This document shows, piece after piece, positions 34,978 through 43,423 of a stretch of DNA of 64,000 nucleotides (position 1 is the stretch's first letter; each line of letters begins with the position of its first letter). Location of the stretch: positions 62,001 through 126,000 of the forward strand of contig JABHBL010000022.1 of assembly GCA_018673925.1 (NCBI GenBank), in the 5' to 3' direction. Source of the DNA: Fidelibacterota bacterium. GTDB lineage: Bacteria; Fidelibacterota; UBA8477; JABMPR01. Made by a program: the position numbers and the translations under genes. The notes beneath the pieces are model-generated. The model did not search any database, was not told the DNA's origin, and saw only the letters and a program-made list of their open reading frames with translations.

Positions 34978-36489
34978 TTGATGAATGCTCAAGAAATAAA
35001 TTTCGATACGAATCTGAACGTAGTTGCTCAGAGGGAATCAAGTAGGGGAGAGAATCTCACCAAGTATATTGGTTTTCCATTGGGCATCATCTTCTTTTTG
35101 ATTCTCTACCTCATGCCCACACCTGATGGCTTAACATTGGAAGCCCAGGCGGCCATAGCATCCTTTGCCTTGGCCTTAACCTGGTGGGTGACCGAACCCA
35201 TCCCCACATATGCCACATCCCTGCTACTTATGGGTCTGCTAACCTTTTTTAATGGCTGGACAGAAGATAAGGTGTTGGGTGTATTCGGATTAGAGGTGAT
35301 CTGGCTGAATATTTTGGCCTTTATCCTCAGCTCAACCCTGGTAAAAAGCCAATTAGCCAAACGCTTCGCCCTATGGATCGGTCTGCGGTTTGGACACAGT
35401 TCTTACACCATTCTTGGCGCATTTATCGTTCTTCAACTTTTTCTGGCACCTTTTATTCCAGCCACGACTGCCCGAACGGTTATGGTTCTTCCAGTGATGT
35501 TGGTAATATCATCTATCTATGGTTCTACATCAGGAAATGGAAATAATTTTGGTGTAAACCTGTTTATGCAGAACCTCCAGGGAATCAGTATTTTCTCTTC
35601 AGGTTTTATCACAGGAAGTACCTGTAATATCGTCGCTGCAGCCTTCATCTTTGAAATGGGCAATCAGAAGGTCTACTATTCTGATTGGATGTTCGGTATG
35701 CTGCCTATTACCATCATCGTTATGGCTATCTCGTGGTGGTTGGGACCTAAATATTTATTTCCCATTAAAAAGGAAGACCAGCAACCCAAGGTTAAGGGTG
35801 GCTTCGATGTCATGCGTAAAATGTTGAACGAAATGGGTGGGTTTACCGTGGCTGAGGGAAAATCAGCAGGTGTATTCCTGTTTGTCCTCTTTCTCTGGGC
35901 CACCGATCGCTTTCATGTGGGTTGGTTCGGTTTTGAGATCAGCGCTGTTATGGCAGCCCTGCTCGGTGTTGTATTTGTCTTTTTGCCAAAAATCGGTTTG
36001 TTGAAATGGAACGACGCTGATATTCCCTGGCATGTGATGATCTTTAGTGCAGGTGCATATTCCGGTGGACTCGCTTTGTTTGATTCAGGTGCGGCGCGCT
36101 GGTTGGTAGGAAGTGTTTTTGATATGGTCGGTCTTGGCGCTGATCTAAGTTTCTGGACAGTTTATATCATCATCATTGCCTTCTCTATGTACGCCCATTT
36201 ATTCTTTACAAGTAAAACGATGCGGTCCATTGTGATGATCCCAATTATTATCGCCATAGCACAGCAGTTCGGATTTGATCCTGTATCACTGGCACTACCA
36301 GCTGCCTTTACCCTGACCTGGGTAATCACCTTACCAACCAATGCTAAACCCAACCTGATCCTGTATAGCGCTGGTCAATTCTCTATTTCTGATAACTTGA
36401 AATATGGTCTCACAGTTGCTACCATAGGTGTGGTCGTCATGGTGATTGCCGGCTTTACCTGGTTCCGCTTTTTGGGGATAACGCCATGA
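34978..36489 (+). CDS. DASS-family (SLC13-like) sodium/anion symporter
   Basis: 503 residues, about eleven to twelve helices. DASS features: 'ALTWWVTEPIP', 'NILAFILSSTLVKSQLAKRFALW', 'FIPATTARTVMVLPV' (the SNT-like sodium site region) and a conserved C-terminal 'LPTNAKPNLILYSAG'. The family imports sulfate, di- or tricarboxylates, and in some eukaryotic members phosphate. Substrate is uncertain; position in a phosphate-rich operon next to Tct genes suggests a carboxylate or phosphate. The next gene overlaps by 4 bp. Confidence 0.9.
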   Translation: MMNAQEINFDTNLNVVAQRESSRGENLTKYIGFPLGIIFFLILYLMPTPDGLTLEAQAAIASFALALTWWVTEPIPTYATSLLLMGLLTFFNGWTEDKVLGVFGLEVIWLNILAFILSSTLVKSQLAKRFALWIGLRFGHSSYTILGAFIVLQLFLAPFIPATTARTVMVLPVMLVISSIYGSTSGNGNNFGVNLFMQNLQGISIFSSGFITGSTCNIVAAAFIFEMGNQKVYYSDWMFGMLPITIIVMAISWWLGPKYLFPIKKEDQQPKVKGGFDVMRKMLNEMGGFTVAEGKSAGVFLFVLFLWATDRFHVGWFGFEISAVMAALLGVVFVFLPKIGLLKWNDADIPWHVMIFSAGAYSGGLALFDSGAARWLVGSVFDMVGLGADLSFWTVYIIIIAFSMYAHLFFTSKTMRSIVMIPIIIAIAQQFGFDPVSLALPAAFTLTWVITLPTNAKPNLILYSAGQFSISDNLKYGLTVATIGVVVMVIAGFTWFRFLGITP

Positions 36490-37250
36490 AATTATTAATT
36501 ATGATCAAAACGCTTTTCGGGCTCACGATATTCACAAGTTTGCTGCTCGCTCAACAGATTGATGTGCTTGAGCAAACTGTATCTATTTCTGAAGACGGTT
36601 CTGCCCAGTTGACCTACCAGGTAATTCTCTCAGTTAGCGACAGTCTAAGCGCGGTTCAGATTCCTGCTGGATATGAGAATATGGAGATCACATCAGTTTC
36701 ATTGGATGATATTGATATCACAAACCAAACTGCAATCATCATTGATAGATCATCTCCAGTCTTTGTTATGAACTTTTACAAGAAAATTTCTGGTGAGCAT
36801 ACCATCAGTATTAATACTCAGATCAACGATTTTCTAAATTGGAATGAAGCTGGACCTGAAGAGTTTAAGACATATAACTGGGAGGTTAATTATACCAATA
36901 CATTGCCGGCCCACATTGGACGATGTGACATGACGGTTATTCTACCCTATGGTTGGAATTTCCATCGAATAACTGGAAGTGATCCAAAGTTTAAAAAGAA
37001 ACAACCCAAACCACCGTATACGTTCGCCAAGGTTGGAGATAGAGCCAGCGTTTCAATATCGAGAACTCCCATGGAATACATGGAAAATGTGGGTATTGAA
37101 TTTGCGTTTAAAAACGAGCAGAAACCCAACGTGCTCATTTGGGTAGGGATTCTGCTTAGCATACTTTATCTATATTATTTTAAGCATCTGATTCTCCGAA
37201 AAGATGCTGAACCATTAATTGATACAAATAATGACAAGGAGTCAAAATGA
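36486..37250 (+). CDS. Exported, C-terminally membrane-anchored protein of unknown function
   Basis: 254 residues. A signal peptide (to ~'LLLAQQ') and a C-terminal helix (~212-230, 'NVLIWVGILLSILYLYYF') flank a beta-rich periplasmic domain that starts 'VSISEDGSAQLTY', similar in tone to DUF2207/DUF3068-type beta domains. No catalytic residues recognised. It overlaps its neighbours by 4 bp on both sides (ATGA), so it is translated with the DASS transporter and the porin and may link inner and outer membrane parts of the system. Confidence 0.75.
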   Translation: MKLLIMIKTLFGLTIFTSLLLAQQIDVLEQTVSISEDGSAQLTYQVILSVSDSLSAVQIPAGYENMEITSVSLDDIDITNQTAIIIDRSSPVFVMNFYKKISGEHTISINTQINDFLNWNEAGPEEFKTYNWEVNYTNTLPAHIGRCDMTVILPYGWNFHRITGSDPKFKKKQPKPPYTFAKVGDRASVSISRTPMEYMENVGIEFAFKNEQKPNVLIWVGILLSILYLYYFKHLILRKDAEPLIDTNNDKESK

Positions 37251-38422
37251 AAATCCTAAAAGTGCTCTTGAGTGGTCTGATGCTATTACCACTCCTCACG
37301 TTTGGACAGGGAGTTACCGTAAGCACTGACAGTGGACTGGATGTAGTCCTTGGCGGTGAAGTGGAACTTGAGTTTATTGATGTTGAGGGAGCTGGTGGAT
37401 TTGCTAACCAGGATTTAACCTATCAGAAGGTCAGAAATCGTAGTCCACACATGCGCATTGATATGGCTGTGCTTTCAGCCCGAGTCAACTATAGCGAAAA
37501 CCTTTACTATCAAATTGAATTCCGTTTTGATGATGAAAGCGCTTATGTTGATAAACAATATGCTCGTTTGAACGTTCCAAGTATTAACACAAAGTTTGAA
37601 ATGGGAAAGAATCGCCCCTTTGTGTCTAGAAAAAGACAATCAGAAGGTTATCCGCTTGCAGGAACTGCTTTCTGGAAGGGTCGTGAAGCCCATGTCAATA
37701 GTGAAACAGAGATCAAATTAGGTGAAAATGGCAAACTTATAGGTGGATTATCATTTGCTATGAAACGTCCTCTCGGTACCGATGATGCAGCTGAAGACAA
37801 ATCATTCAAAATGATGGTTTATGATGACTACGAGCCCAAAAATGGACAGACCTTTGAATATGGGGTGAAAGCAGGAGTAGATATCGCTGGCGTTTCATTG
37901 CTTGGATGGTACTTCATGGGTGAACTCATTGATGATTGGGATTGGAAAGCCAGTCTGAAACAGTCTCTTGCTCCATACTCAAATATGGGAGATGAAACAG
38001 ACATATCTCATTATTGGATGGGTGGTAGAGCAGGATACAACATCGCTGGATTGAATTTAGTCGGTGAATATATTCAAGCTCAGGATGGATTATTGACACG
38101 TGAGGGCGCTTATGGCGAAGCATCATATTCCATGAAGGCACCGTCATTTTTGAAATCCAAAAGCATCACGCTTCTGGGACGTAATGGCTTTCTCAATTTG
38201 AAGTCAAAAAAGAACAGTGCTGGTGAAGAATTGACATGGGCTTATCTTAGTGAGGCTATGTCATGGGATAGACAAATGACTACACTTTCTGCCATGCTTG
38301 AGATTAATGACAATTTGACTCTTAAATTCGAGCATTATATTCTTGGCGAAACAACTGGGTCCGAAATTGAGTCAAGTGTGGACGACGACCAGACATTAAT
38401 GCAGATAAATTTTAGATTTTAA
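37247..38422 (+). CDS. Outer-membrane porin, OprO/OprP-like (tentative)
   Basis: 391 residues with a signal peptide (to 'LLTFGQG'), alternating amphipathic beta strands and a C-terminal Phe ('MQINFRF'), i.e. a barrel. 'YYQIEFRFDDE', 'VPSINTKFEMGKNRPFVSR' and 'HYWMGGRAGYNIAGLNLVGEY' resemble phosphate-selective porins O/P, where Arg/Lys residues line the pore. The assignment to an anion pore rests on family resemblance and operon position, last in the phosphate run with an AAGGAG site. A 51-bp gap then leads to the propeller lipoproteins. Confidence 0.72.
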   Translation: MKILKVLLSGLMLLPLLTFGQGVTVSTDSGLDVVLGGEVELEFIDVEGAGGFANQDLTYQKVRNRSPHMRIDMAVLSARVNYSENLYYQIEFRFDDESAYVDKQYARLNVPSINTKFEMGKNRPFVSRKRQSEGYPLAGTAFWKGREAHVNSETEIKLGENGKLIGGLSFAMKRPLGTDDAAEDKSFKMMVYDDYEPKNGQTFEYGVKAGVDIAGVSLLGWYFMGELIDDWDWKASLKQSLAPYSNMGDETDISHYWMGGRAGYNIAGLNLVGEYIQAQDGLLTREGAYGEASYSMKAPSFLKSKSITLLGRNGFLNLKSKKNSAGEELTWAYLSEAMSWDRQMTTLSAMLEINDNLTLKFEHYILGETTGSEIESSVDDDQTLMQINFRF

Positions 38423-38473
38423 TAGTAACCAATAAGAAGTGATAACCAAAAGTCCTTATAAGGAGGAACAAAC

Positions 38474-39718
38474 ATGAAAAAAGCTACCGTATTACTTATG
38501 GTGCTAATGGCTGCCTTTTGGGGTTGTGAAGATGACGCGGTTGATGAAGTCCCAACCTTTGATTCTTTCAGTCTTCAAACAGTTATGACTGTTGCGACGG
38601 CAACAGATGCTAACCCTGAGATTATTAGAATGGTACCTGGATCAGAAGATCAGGCCGTTTTCGTTGCCTCAGGAACAAACCAGCTCTTTAGTATTGATTA
38701 CACAACTAGTAATTTTACTGTGAATGAGCTTGCTGTATTAGAAACTGGTTCTGCAACTGCTGAGTTCACATCTATCGATGTTTCCCCACTTATTGGTGGC
38801 GAAAATTACATCGCTGTCTGTGTCGCAGAAGCTGATTGTGGACAGGGATCTATTAAGCTTGTCAAACTATCAGATCCTACATCTGTAGTTACCGTTTCTG
38901 GTATTGGTTACAACCCTGATGGTTGTGCCTTTACAAAAGATGGTAGTTTCCTGATTGTTGCTTGTGAAGATGATCGTGAAGATCGTACCTGTAAACCAGA
39001 TACCCGTCATGGTGGAAGTGTTTCAATCATCAGTTTAGAAAATGGTATTGCTAATGCATCACTGGTTCAAGACTATGCTGTTGATCATGATGTAGATTCT
39101 GAGCCAGAACACTGTGAAACTTCTGCTGATGGAACTGTTGTTGTTTCCGTTCAGGAAACCAGCGAGATCTTGGTCTTCAATGCCAATGATGCACCTCTTG
39201 AAGCCTCTGACGTAACTATCGTTTCTCTCCAGGCAGATGCTGGTGACAACGAAGCAGAACCAGATGGACTATATATCTATCCAAGTGGTGATTATGCATT
39301 GATCTCAAATGAGAGAAATGGTTCCTTCCAGATCCTCGACCTTGCTACCTTTACAGCAACTGATCCACATACGATCTTGAATGATCTCCCTAGTGGATGG
39401 CAGCATGATGCTCGGAAATCTACCAAGCAAACAGAACCTGAAGAAGCTGCAGTGATTGAAAAAGATGGTCATGTCTATGCACTTATGGCACTTCAAGAAT
39501 CACACGCTGTTGTAGCTTATGATGTTACTGATCCTGCAAATATCATTTTTGATTCTGTTGCAAAAGCTGGTTTAGATCCAGATTCTGATATGGGTATGGA
39601 AAAAAGTGAAGTCGGTTCAGAAGGCTTGGCCGTTCACCCAACAAACGGTGTAGCATTCAGTGCTAACGAGCGTGAAGGTAGTATTACTATGTTTACCGCT
39701 GAGTGGGCACGCGAATAA
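38474..39718 (+). CDS. Beta-propeller lipoprotein
   Basis: 414 residues, strong TAAGGAGG site. The signal peptide ends at Cys18 (FWGC, a loose lipobox). The mature part shows recurring blades ('DGSFLIVACEDD', 'PSGDYALISNE', 'DGHVYALMAL', 'PTNGVAFSANE') typical of seven-bladed WD40/choice-of-anchor-I-like propellers, with acidic loops that could bind calcium and several Cys in the first half. No catalytic assignment. It follows the porin after 51 bp and is closed by a strong terminator, so it may be read from the operon or its own promoter. Confidence 0.78.
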   Translation: MKKATVLLMVLMAAFWGCEDDAVDEVPTFDSFSLQTVMTVATATDANPEIIRMVPGSEDQAVFVASGTNQLFSIDYTTSNFTVNELAVLETGSATAEFTSIDVSPLIGGENYIAVCVAEADCGQGSIKLVKLSDPTSVVTVSGIGYNPDGCAFTKDGSFLIVACEDDREDRTCKPDTRHGGSVSIISLENGIANASLVQDYAVDHDVDSEPEHCETSADGTVVVSVQETSEILVFNANDAPLEASDVTIVSLQADAGDNEAEPDGLYIYPSGDYALISNERNGSFQILDLATFTATDPHTILNDLPSGWQHDARKSTKQTEPEEAAVIEKDGHVYALMALQESHAVVAYDVTDPANIIFDSVAKAGLDPDSDMGMEKSEVGSEGLAVHPTNGVAFSANEREGSITMFTAEWARE

Positions 39719-39743
39719 TCGTTTAACCTGTTTTATGTTTGAA

Positions 39744-39776
39744 AAACCAGCCTGGTTCTGCCAGGCTGGTTTTTTT
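39744..39776 (+). terminator. Strong rho-independent terminator
   Basis: AAACCAGCCTGG pairs with CCAGGCTGGTTT around a short TTCTG loop and is followed by a run of T. It ends the propeller gene and probably the whole operon starting at 26282. Confidence 0.92.
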
Positions 39777-39844
39777 AAAATAGTTTTAGTCTTCTAAGAT
39801 TTTATTATACGTCAAATATCGTAAATGGCTCATGAGGGAATAGC

Positions 39845-41083
39845 ATGCCAAAAGTGATCTCAATTCGTTTTCTATTATTTGTAATAAGTTTTATAATTCT
39901 TGTGGCCTGTGCAATCAAGAGTGAGTCTTCAATACCAACAAAAGATGCCATCTCACCAATAAATATTTTCCCAAACCCACAAAGTGGGTATGGTGCAGCA
40001 CCCGACCAGTTGGCCCAACCAGATGATGTGGAAATAATGGAAAATGGTGATCTCATCATCTCAGATGTGGACAACAATCGTATTCAGGTTTTTTCAAGCG
40101 ATGGAAACCTTCTTAAAACTATTAATGCTGGAACTCTAGGAATAGCAAACTCGGACATTGTTCCAACAGGCATAAGTAGTGATGGAGCGGGATATATATA
40201 CATCACTCTTGAAGGGATTGGTTCCGTTGCCAGGTTCAATGCTGATATGACGCTTGATCAATTAATAGGATATCAGGGAAAAGTCTCCTCAGATGAGTAT
40301 TATCTCGATGAAAATGATGGCCTCCTCATCAAACCCCAGGGGATTATTGTTTCTCAAAGCGGTGACATCTATGTCGCTGATATGGATAAAACCATATTCC
40401 GAATAGAGGGTGTGTATAATTTTGGCTTTAGGAAATTCAAGCAGATCGTTACCAGTGATGGAACGAGTTATATATACGATAAGGAATATGCGGCGACCCA
40501 GGAAGTAACCAAAATTATGCGCAAAAGTGAGGGGATGGCGATCTCAGAGGAAAGAGGATTACTCTTTGTGGCTGAGGAAAAACCCCAGAAGAGTCAATTC
40601 GGGAACTCTGAAAAGTTTCGCTATATCGGTGTGTTTGACCTCACCACGGGAAAGTTTAAAAATCGCCTCATTGGCGTTGAAATGGTCGATGGCAAGATTA
40701 CAACTGGGTATTCTAAAGACTCAATCGAAGGCTTGAGTGTTTTTGGTCAATATATTTTCGCTGTAGATGAAAAGGCTGGTCGAGTCGACTGCTATAACAT
40801 TGAATCAGGGGAAAGGGTCGCTCATTTTGGAACCCGTGCGCCATTTTATTGTGATGATGAATCAGATTGTGTTATCGATGGTGTGAATTATAATGAGCAA
40901 AACATCATTGCAGGTGGAGCACAGGTACATCTGCTCAATGATTGGCATAAAAATGAATTGGCTTCTCCTGATGGAGTTAGCACGAGAACTTTGCTCACTG
41001 GAGAAAAGATTCTCGCAGTAGTAGATCAATGGAATTCACGAATTCTGACTTATGATCTAAATGATATTTTGGGAATGCATTAG
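39845..41083 (+). CDS. NHL/phytase-like beta-propeller lipoprotein
   Basis: 412 residues with lipobox LVAC (Cys22) and a GAGGGAA site. The N-terminal part has an NHL-type blade ('LAQPDDVEIMENGDLIISDVDNNRIQVF', i.e. the 'DNNRIQVF' motif). The later blades 'AISEERGLLFVAEE' and 'SIEGLSVFGQYIFAVDEKAG' resemble those of phytase-like and esterase-like propellers. Phytases of this fold bind calcium with acidic residues, which are plentiful here, but the exact ligand set cannot be confirmed by eye. Its place after a phosphate-transport operon makes a phosphoesterase role attractive but unproven. Confidence 0.7.
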   Translation: MPKVISIRFLLFVISFIILVACAIKSESSIPTKDAISPINIFPNPQSGYGAAPDQLAQPDDVEIMENGDLIISDVDNNRIQVFSSDGNLLKTINAGTLGIANSDIVPTGISSDGAGYIYITLEGIGSVARFNADMTLDQLIGYQGKVSSDEYYLDENDGLLIKPQGIIVSQSGDIYVADMDKTIFRIEGVYNFGFRKFKQIVTSDGTSYIYDKEYAATQEVTKIMRKSEGMAISEERGLLFVAEEKPQKSQFGNSEKFRYIGVFDLTTGKFKNRLIGVEMVDGKITTGYSKDSIEGLSVFGQYIFAVDEKAGRVDCYNIESGERVAHFGTRAPFYCDDESDCVIDGVNYNEQNIIAGGAQVHLLNDWHKNELASPDGVSTRTLLTGEKILAVVDQWNSRILTYDLNDILGMH

Positions 41084-41107
41084 ACACTAATTGATGGGCT
41101 ATCACCT

Positions 41108-42100
41108 TTGAATCGAAAAATCTACATACGAATATTTCTACTAATTATTGCTTCAAGTGTCTTCTTAAGCTGCGATGGCTCAAAAGAAACACCACTGGCA
41201 AAAATAATAACAGAGCAATCCAGGTTTCTCAAAGGCTATCCCATTGAATTCAGTGCAGATTTAAAAGCTGGTGAAGATGCCAGCGACTACGAATTCACCT
41301 TCGATTTTGGTGATAGCATATCTAGTACTGGTTCTGATGTAGTCCACATCTATAATTCACCTGGAAATTACACAGTTACTCTCACCATAACTGGAGCTAC
41401 TGGTTCAGAAAAAGACACCAGAGACATCAAGGTTGTAAATTCGCTGGAATTGATGGCTATTTATACTGTCCGAGTGGATTCACCCTCAGGCTTAAGTTTT
41501 GGCAGTGATAAGAGCACACTCTGGACCGTGAGTGACAAACCCGGTGGCCGCATATTTGAAATAGACACATTAGGTAATCTGATGCGATCATTGAACTACA
41601 GTGGTAACGATCTGGAAGGCATTAGTTTTGACTCCAGAGACTCCACGCTCTGGATGGTCGATGAAAATCTAGGTCAACTCATACATCTTGAATCAGATGG
41701 TCGCACCCTTGGCTATCAGAATATTTCAAGTGTGGGTGATGGGGGAGGACTTGAGGGAATCTCAATAGATGAGGACCACTCGAGAATATTCATGGTTAAG
41801 GAGAAAGACTTTGGGGCCTTGATTACCATCGATGAATTATCCCTGACTCAAACTTTACAGCAGATTTCCTTTGCACCAGATTTCTCAAGTATTTCTTACA
41901 TCTCCTCCCAGGACAAACTCTGGATTCTCAGTGATGAAGCCTCAAATGTCTATCTAGTCAATCTAGATGGTAGTTTTCAAGATGCCTATGCCATTGATAT
42001 GGTTCAACCAGAGGGGTTAGTTTATGATGAAGAACATCAAGTATTCTATATCATAGATGATACCACAGAGAAATTACATAAATATAAATTCTGGGACTAA
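41108..42100 (+). CDS. PKD plus YjiK/CarP (SdiA-regulated) beta-propeller lipoprotein
   Basis: 330 residues starting at TTG 41108, with Cys22 (FLSC) as probable lipid site. Residues ~30-115 form a PKD domain ('FDFGDSISSTGSDVVHIYNSPGNYTVTLTI', here cited as the 'FDFGD...YTVTLTI' pattern). Residues ~120-330 are a YjiK/CarP-type propeller with repeated 'LEGISFD', 'LEGISID' and 'PEGLVYD' blades. CarP of Pseudomonas aeruginosa, in this family, is described as a calcium-linked putative phytase. It lies 24 bp after the NHL lipoprotein, with DUF523 following by 5 bp. Confidence 0.78.
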   Translation: MNRKIYIRIFLLIIASSVFLSCDGSKETPLAKIITEQSRFLKGYPIEFSADLKAGEDASDYEFTFDFGDSISSTGSDVVHIYNSPGNYTVTLTITGATGSEKDTRDIKVVNSLELMAIYTVRVDSPSGLSFGSDKSTLWTVSDKPGGRIFEIDTLGNLMRSLNYSGNDLEGISFDSRDSTLWMVDENLGQLIHLESDGRTLGYQNISSVGDGGGLEGISIDEDHSRIFMVKEKDFGALITIDELSLTQTLQQISFAPDFSSISYISSQDKLWILSDEASNVYLVNLDGSFQDAYAIDMVQPEGLVYDEEHQVFYIIDDTTEKLHKYKFWD

Positions 42101-42105
42101 ACCTG

Positions 42106-42549
42106 GTGCAACAATCACCGATTCTTTTATCCGCATGTTTAATGGGTGAAACCTGCCGCTTTGATGGTCAGGGTAAACAGAATGCTGCACTATTAGAGCT
42201 TTTAAAAGATAACACCCTTATCCCGGTCTGTCCCGAGGTAGAGGGCGGGTTGCCTATTCCACGACCACCTGCTGAAATAGAAGGAACTGGTGTGTTTCGT
42301 CAAAATGGTGAGGATGTTTCCGAAGCATTTCAGAAAGGTGCATCAATATGTACTGCGAAAGCTGTGTCTGTGCATGTGAGTCAGGCCATCCTTAAAAGCC
42401 GCAGCCCGGCCTGTGGTTGTGGTAAGGTCTACGATGGTTCCTTTTCAAAAACGTTGATTGATGGTGATGGGGTCTTTACCCAACACATGAAAGCGGCTGG
42501 AATCACTTGTATATCAGACGAGGACTTCCTCAAGCGTAAGCTCTCATAA
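42106..42549 (+). CDS. DUF523 protein
   Basis: 147 residues, GTG start. 'LLSACLMGETCRFDGQGK', shown by the ACLMG and CRFDG elements, then 'VCPEVEGGLPIPRPP' and 'ILKSRSPACGCG', are the DUF523 signature with conserved cysteines that probably bind a metal or take part in redox chemistry. The function is unknown. It follows the CarP-like gene by 5 bp. Confidence 0.88.
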   Translation: MQQSPILLSACLMGETCRFDGQGKQNAALLELLKDNTLIPVCPEVEGGLPIPRPPAEIEGTGVFRQNGEDVSEAFQKGASICTAKAVSVHVSQAILKSRSPACGCGKVYDGSFSKTLIDGDGVFTQHMKAAGITCISDEDFLKRKLS

Positions 42550-42738
42550 TCCTGAGCTAGTAAGGTCGTTTCATGAAACGACCCGACACAATCCTCTATC
42601 ACAAACCTATTTCATACATATAGATCATTTTGTAACCAACTTCACATCTCTGCCTCAAAGACCTGTGAGCAAAAGAATTTTGACAACGAAATATATTAAA
42701 CATGGTACTTGTTCAGTTATCATGAATGGGAGAAAAAA

Positions 42739-43107
42739 ATGACCGAAAATTTGACAAAACAAGATTTCCTCGATAAAGTTTTTGATTACGAGAATGAAGA
42801 AGAATGGAAGTATAAAGGTGATACTCCCTGTATTATCGACTTCTGGGCTGAATGGTGTGGACCATGTAAGGCTGTAGCTCCAGTACTTGAAGAGCTATCA
42901 AACGAGTATGATGGCAAAGTAAAAGTTTACAAAGTAGATACAGAAACGGAGCAGGAGCTTGCTGGTGTCTTTGGTATCCGTAGCATCCCTTCACTTCTGT
43001 TTGTACCCCTTGGCGAAAAACCACAGATGGCTGCAGGCGCCCTGCCAAAAGAGCAGTTTGTCCAGGCTTTCCAGGATGTTCTTGGAGTTGCCCCTGTAAC
43101 AGCCTAA
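42739..43107 (+). CDS. trx: Thioredoxin
   Basis: 122 residues from the ATG at 42739, which has a GGGAG site; an ORF extension of ten residues upstream is not needed. The active site is 'WAEWCGPCK', the cis-proline loop is 'IRSIPSLL', and the length and the absence of a signal peptide fit a cytoplasmic thioredoxin that reduces protein disulfides. The N-terminus is ~15 residues longer than E. coli TrxA. It stands alone, with a strong terminator after it. Confidence 0.93.
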   Translation: MTENLTKQDFLDKVFDYENEEEWKYKGDTPCIIDFWAEWCGPCKAVAPVLEELSNEYDGKVKVYKVDTETEQELAGVFGIRSIPSLLFVPLGEKPQMAAGALPKEQFVQAFQDVLGVAPVTA

Positions 43108-43423
43108 GCTTTAAAAGATATTCATCCTAAAAAGCGCCAAATCATCTTGGCGCTTTTTTTTTGTCCAATCGGGAGGTTGAGGCTCGCGAAACCTCATCGA
43201 TTCACACGAGGACATTCTAGCCGGTCAGGCTTCCACATAAAACATATACCCACCTGTGCGCCTTTCGACGAGCTCAAGGACCAACTAGGCCATAAGGATG
43301 CGGAGGATAACTGGATATGCTCTTCATCTCTTACATTTCTATCTTCTACGTTGTCCTGACTTACTTATGCTTCTAAACATCCCAACACCACCTATATTGA
43401 GCGCAAATGAGAGCTGAAGAGAG
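43108..43423. other. 316-bp intergenic region
   Basis: Holds the thioredoxin terminator, a small hairpin (GAGGTT 43173-43178 with AACCTC 43190-43195), and a stretch TTTCGACGAGCTCAAGGAC near 43263 that looks like a degenerate FCB extragenic repeat. Nothing else recognisable; the short frame at 43147-43359 has no SD site and is not credible. Confidence 0.5.
43129..43162 (+). terminator. Strong rho-independent terminator
   Basis: AAAAGCGCCAA pairs with TTGGCGCTTTT over an ATCATC loop, followed by a T-run. It ends the thioredoxin transcript and is nearly symmetrical, so it could also work from the other strand. Confidence 0.92.

Noticed and set aside
42564-42583. Perfect palindrome GGTCGTTTC/GAAACGACC after DUF523
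   Set aside because: No T-run follows, so it is not a clear terminator; it may be a protein site but nothing else supports this.
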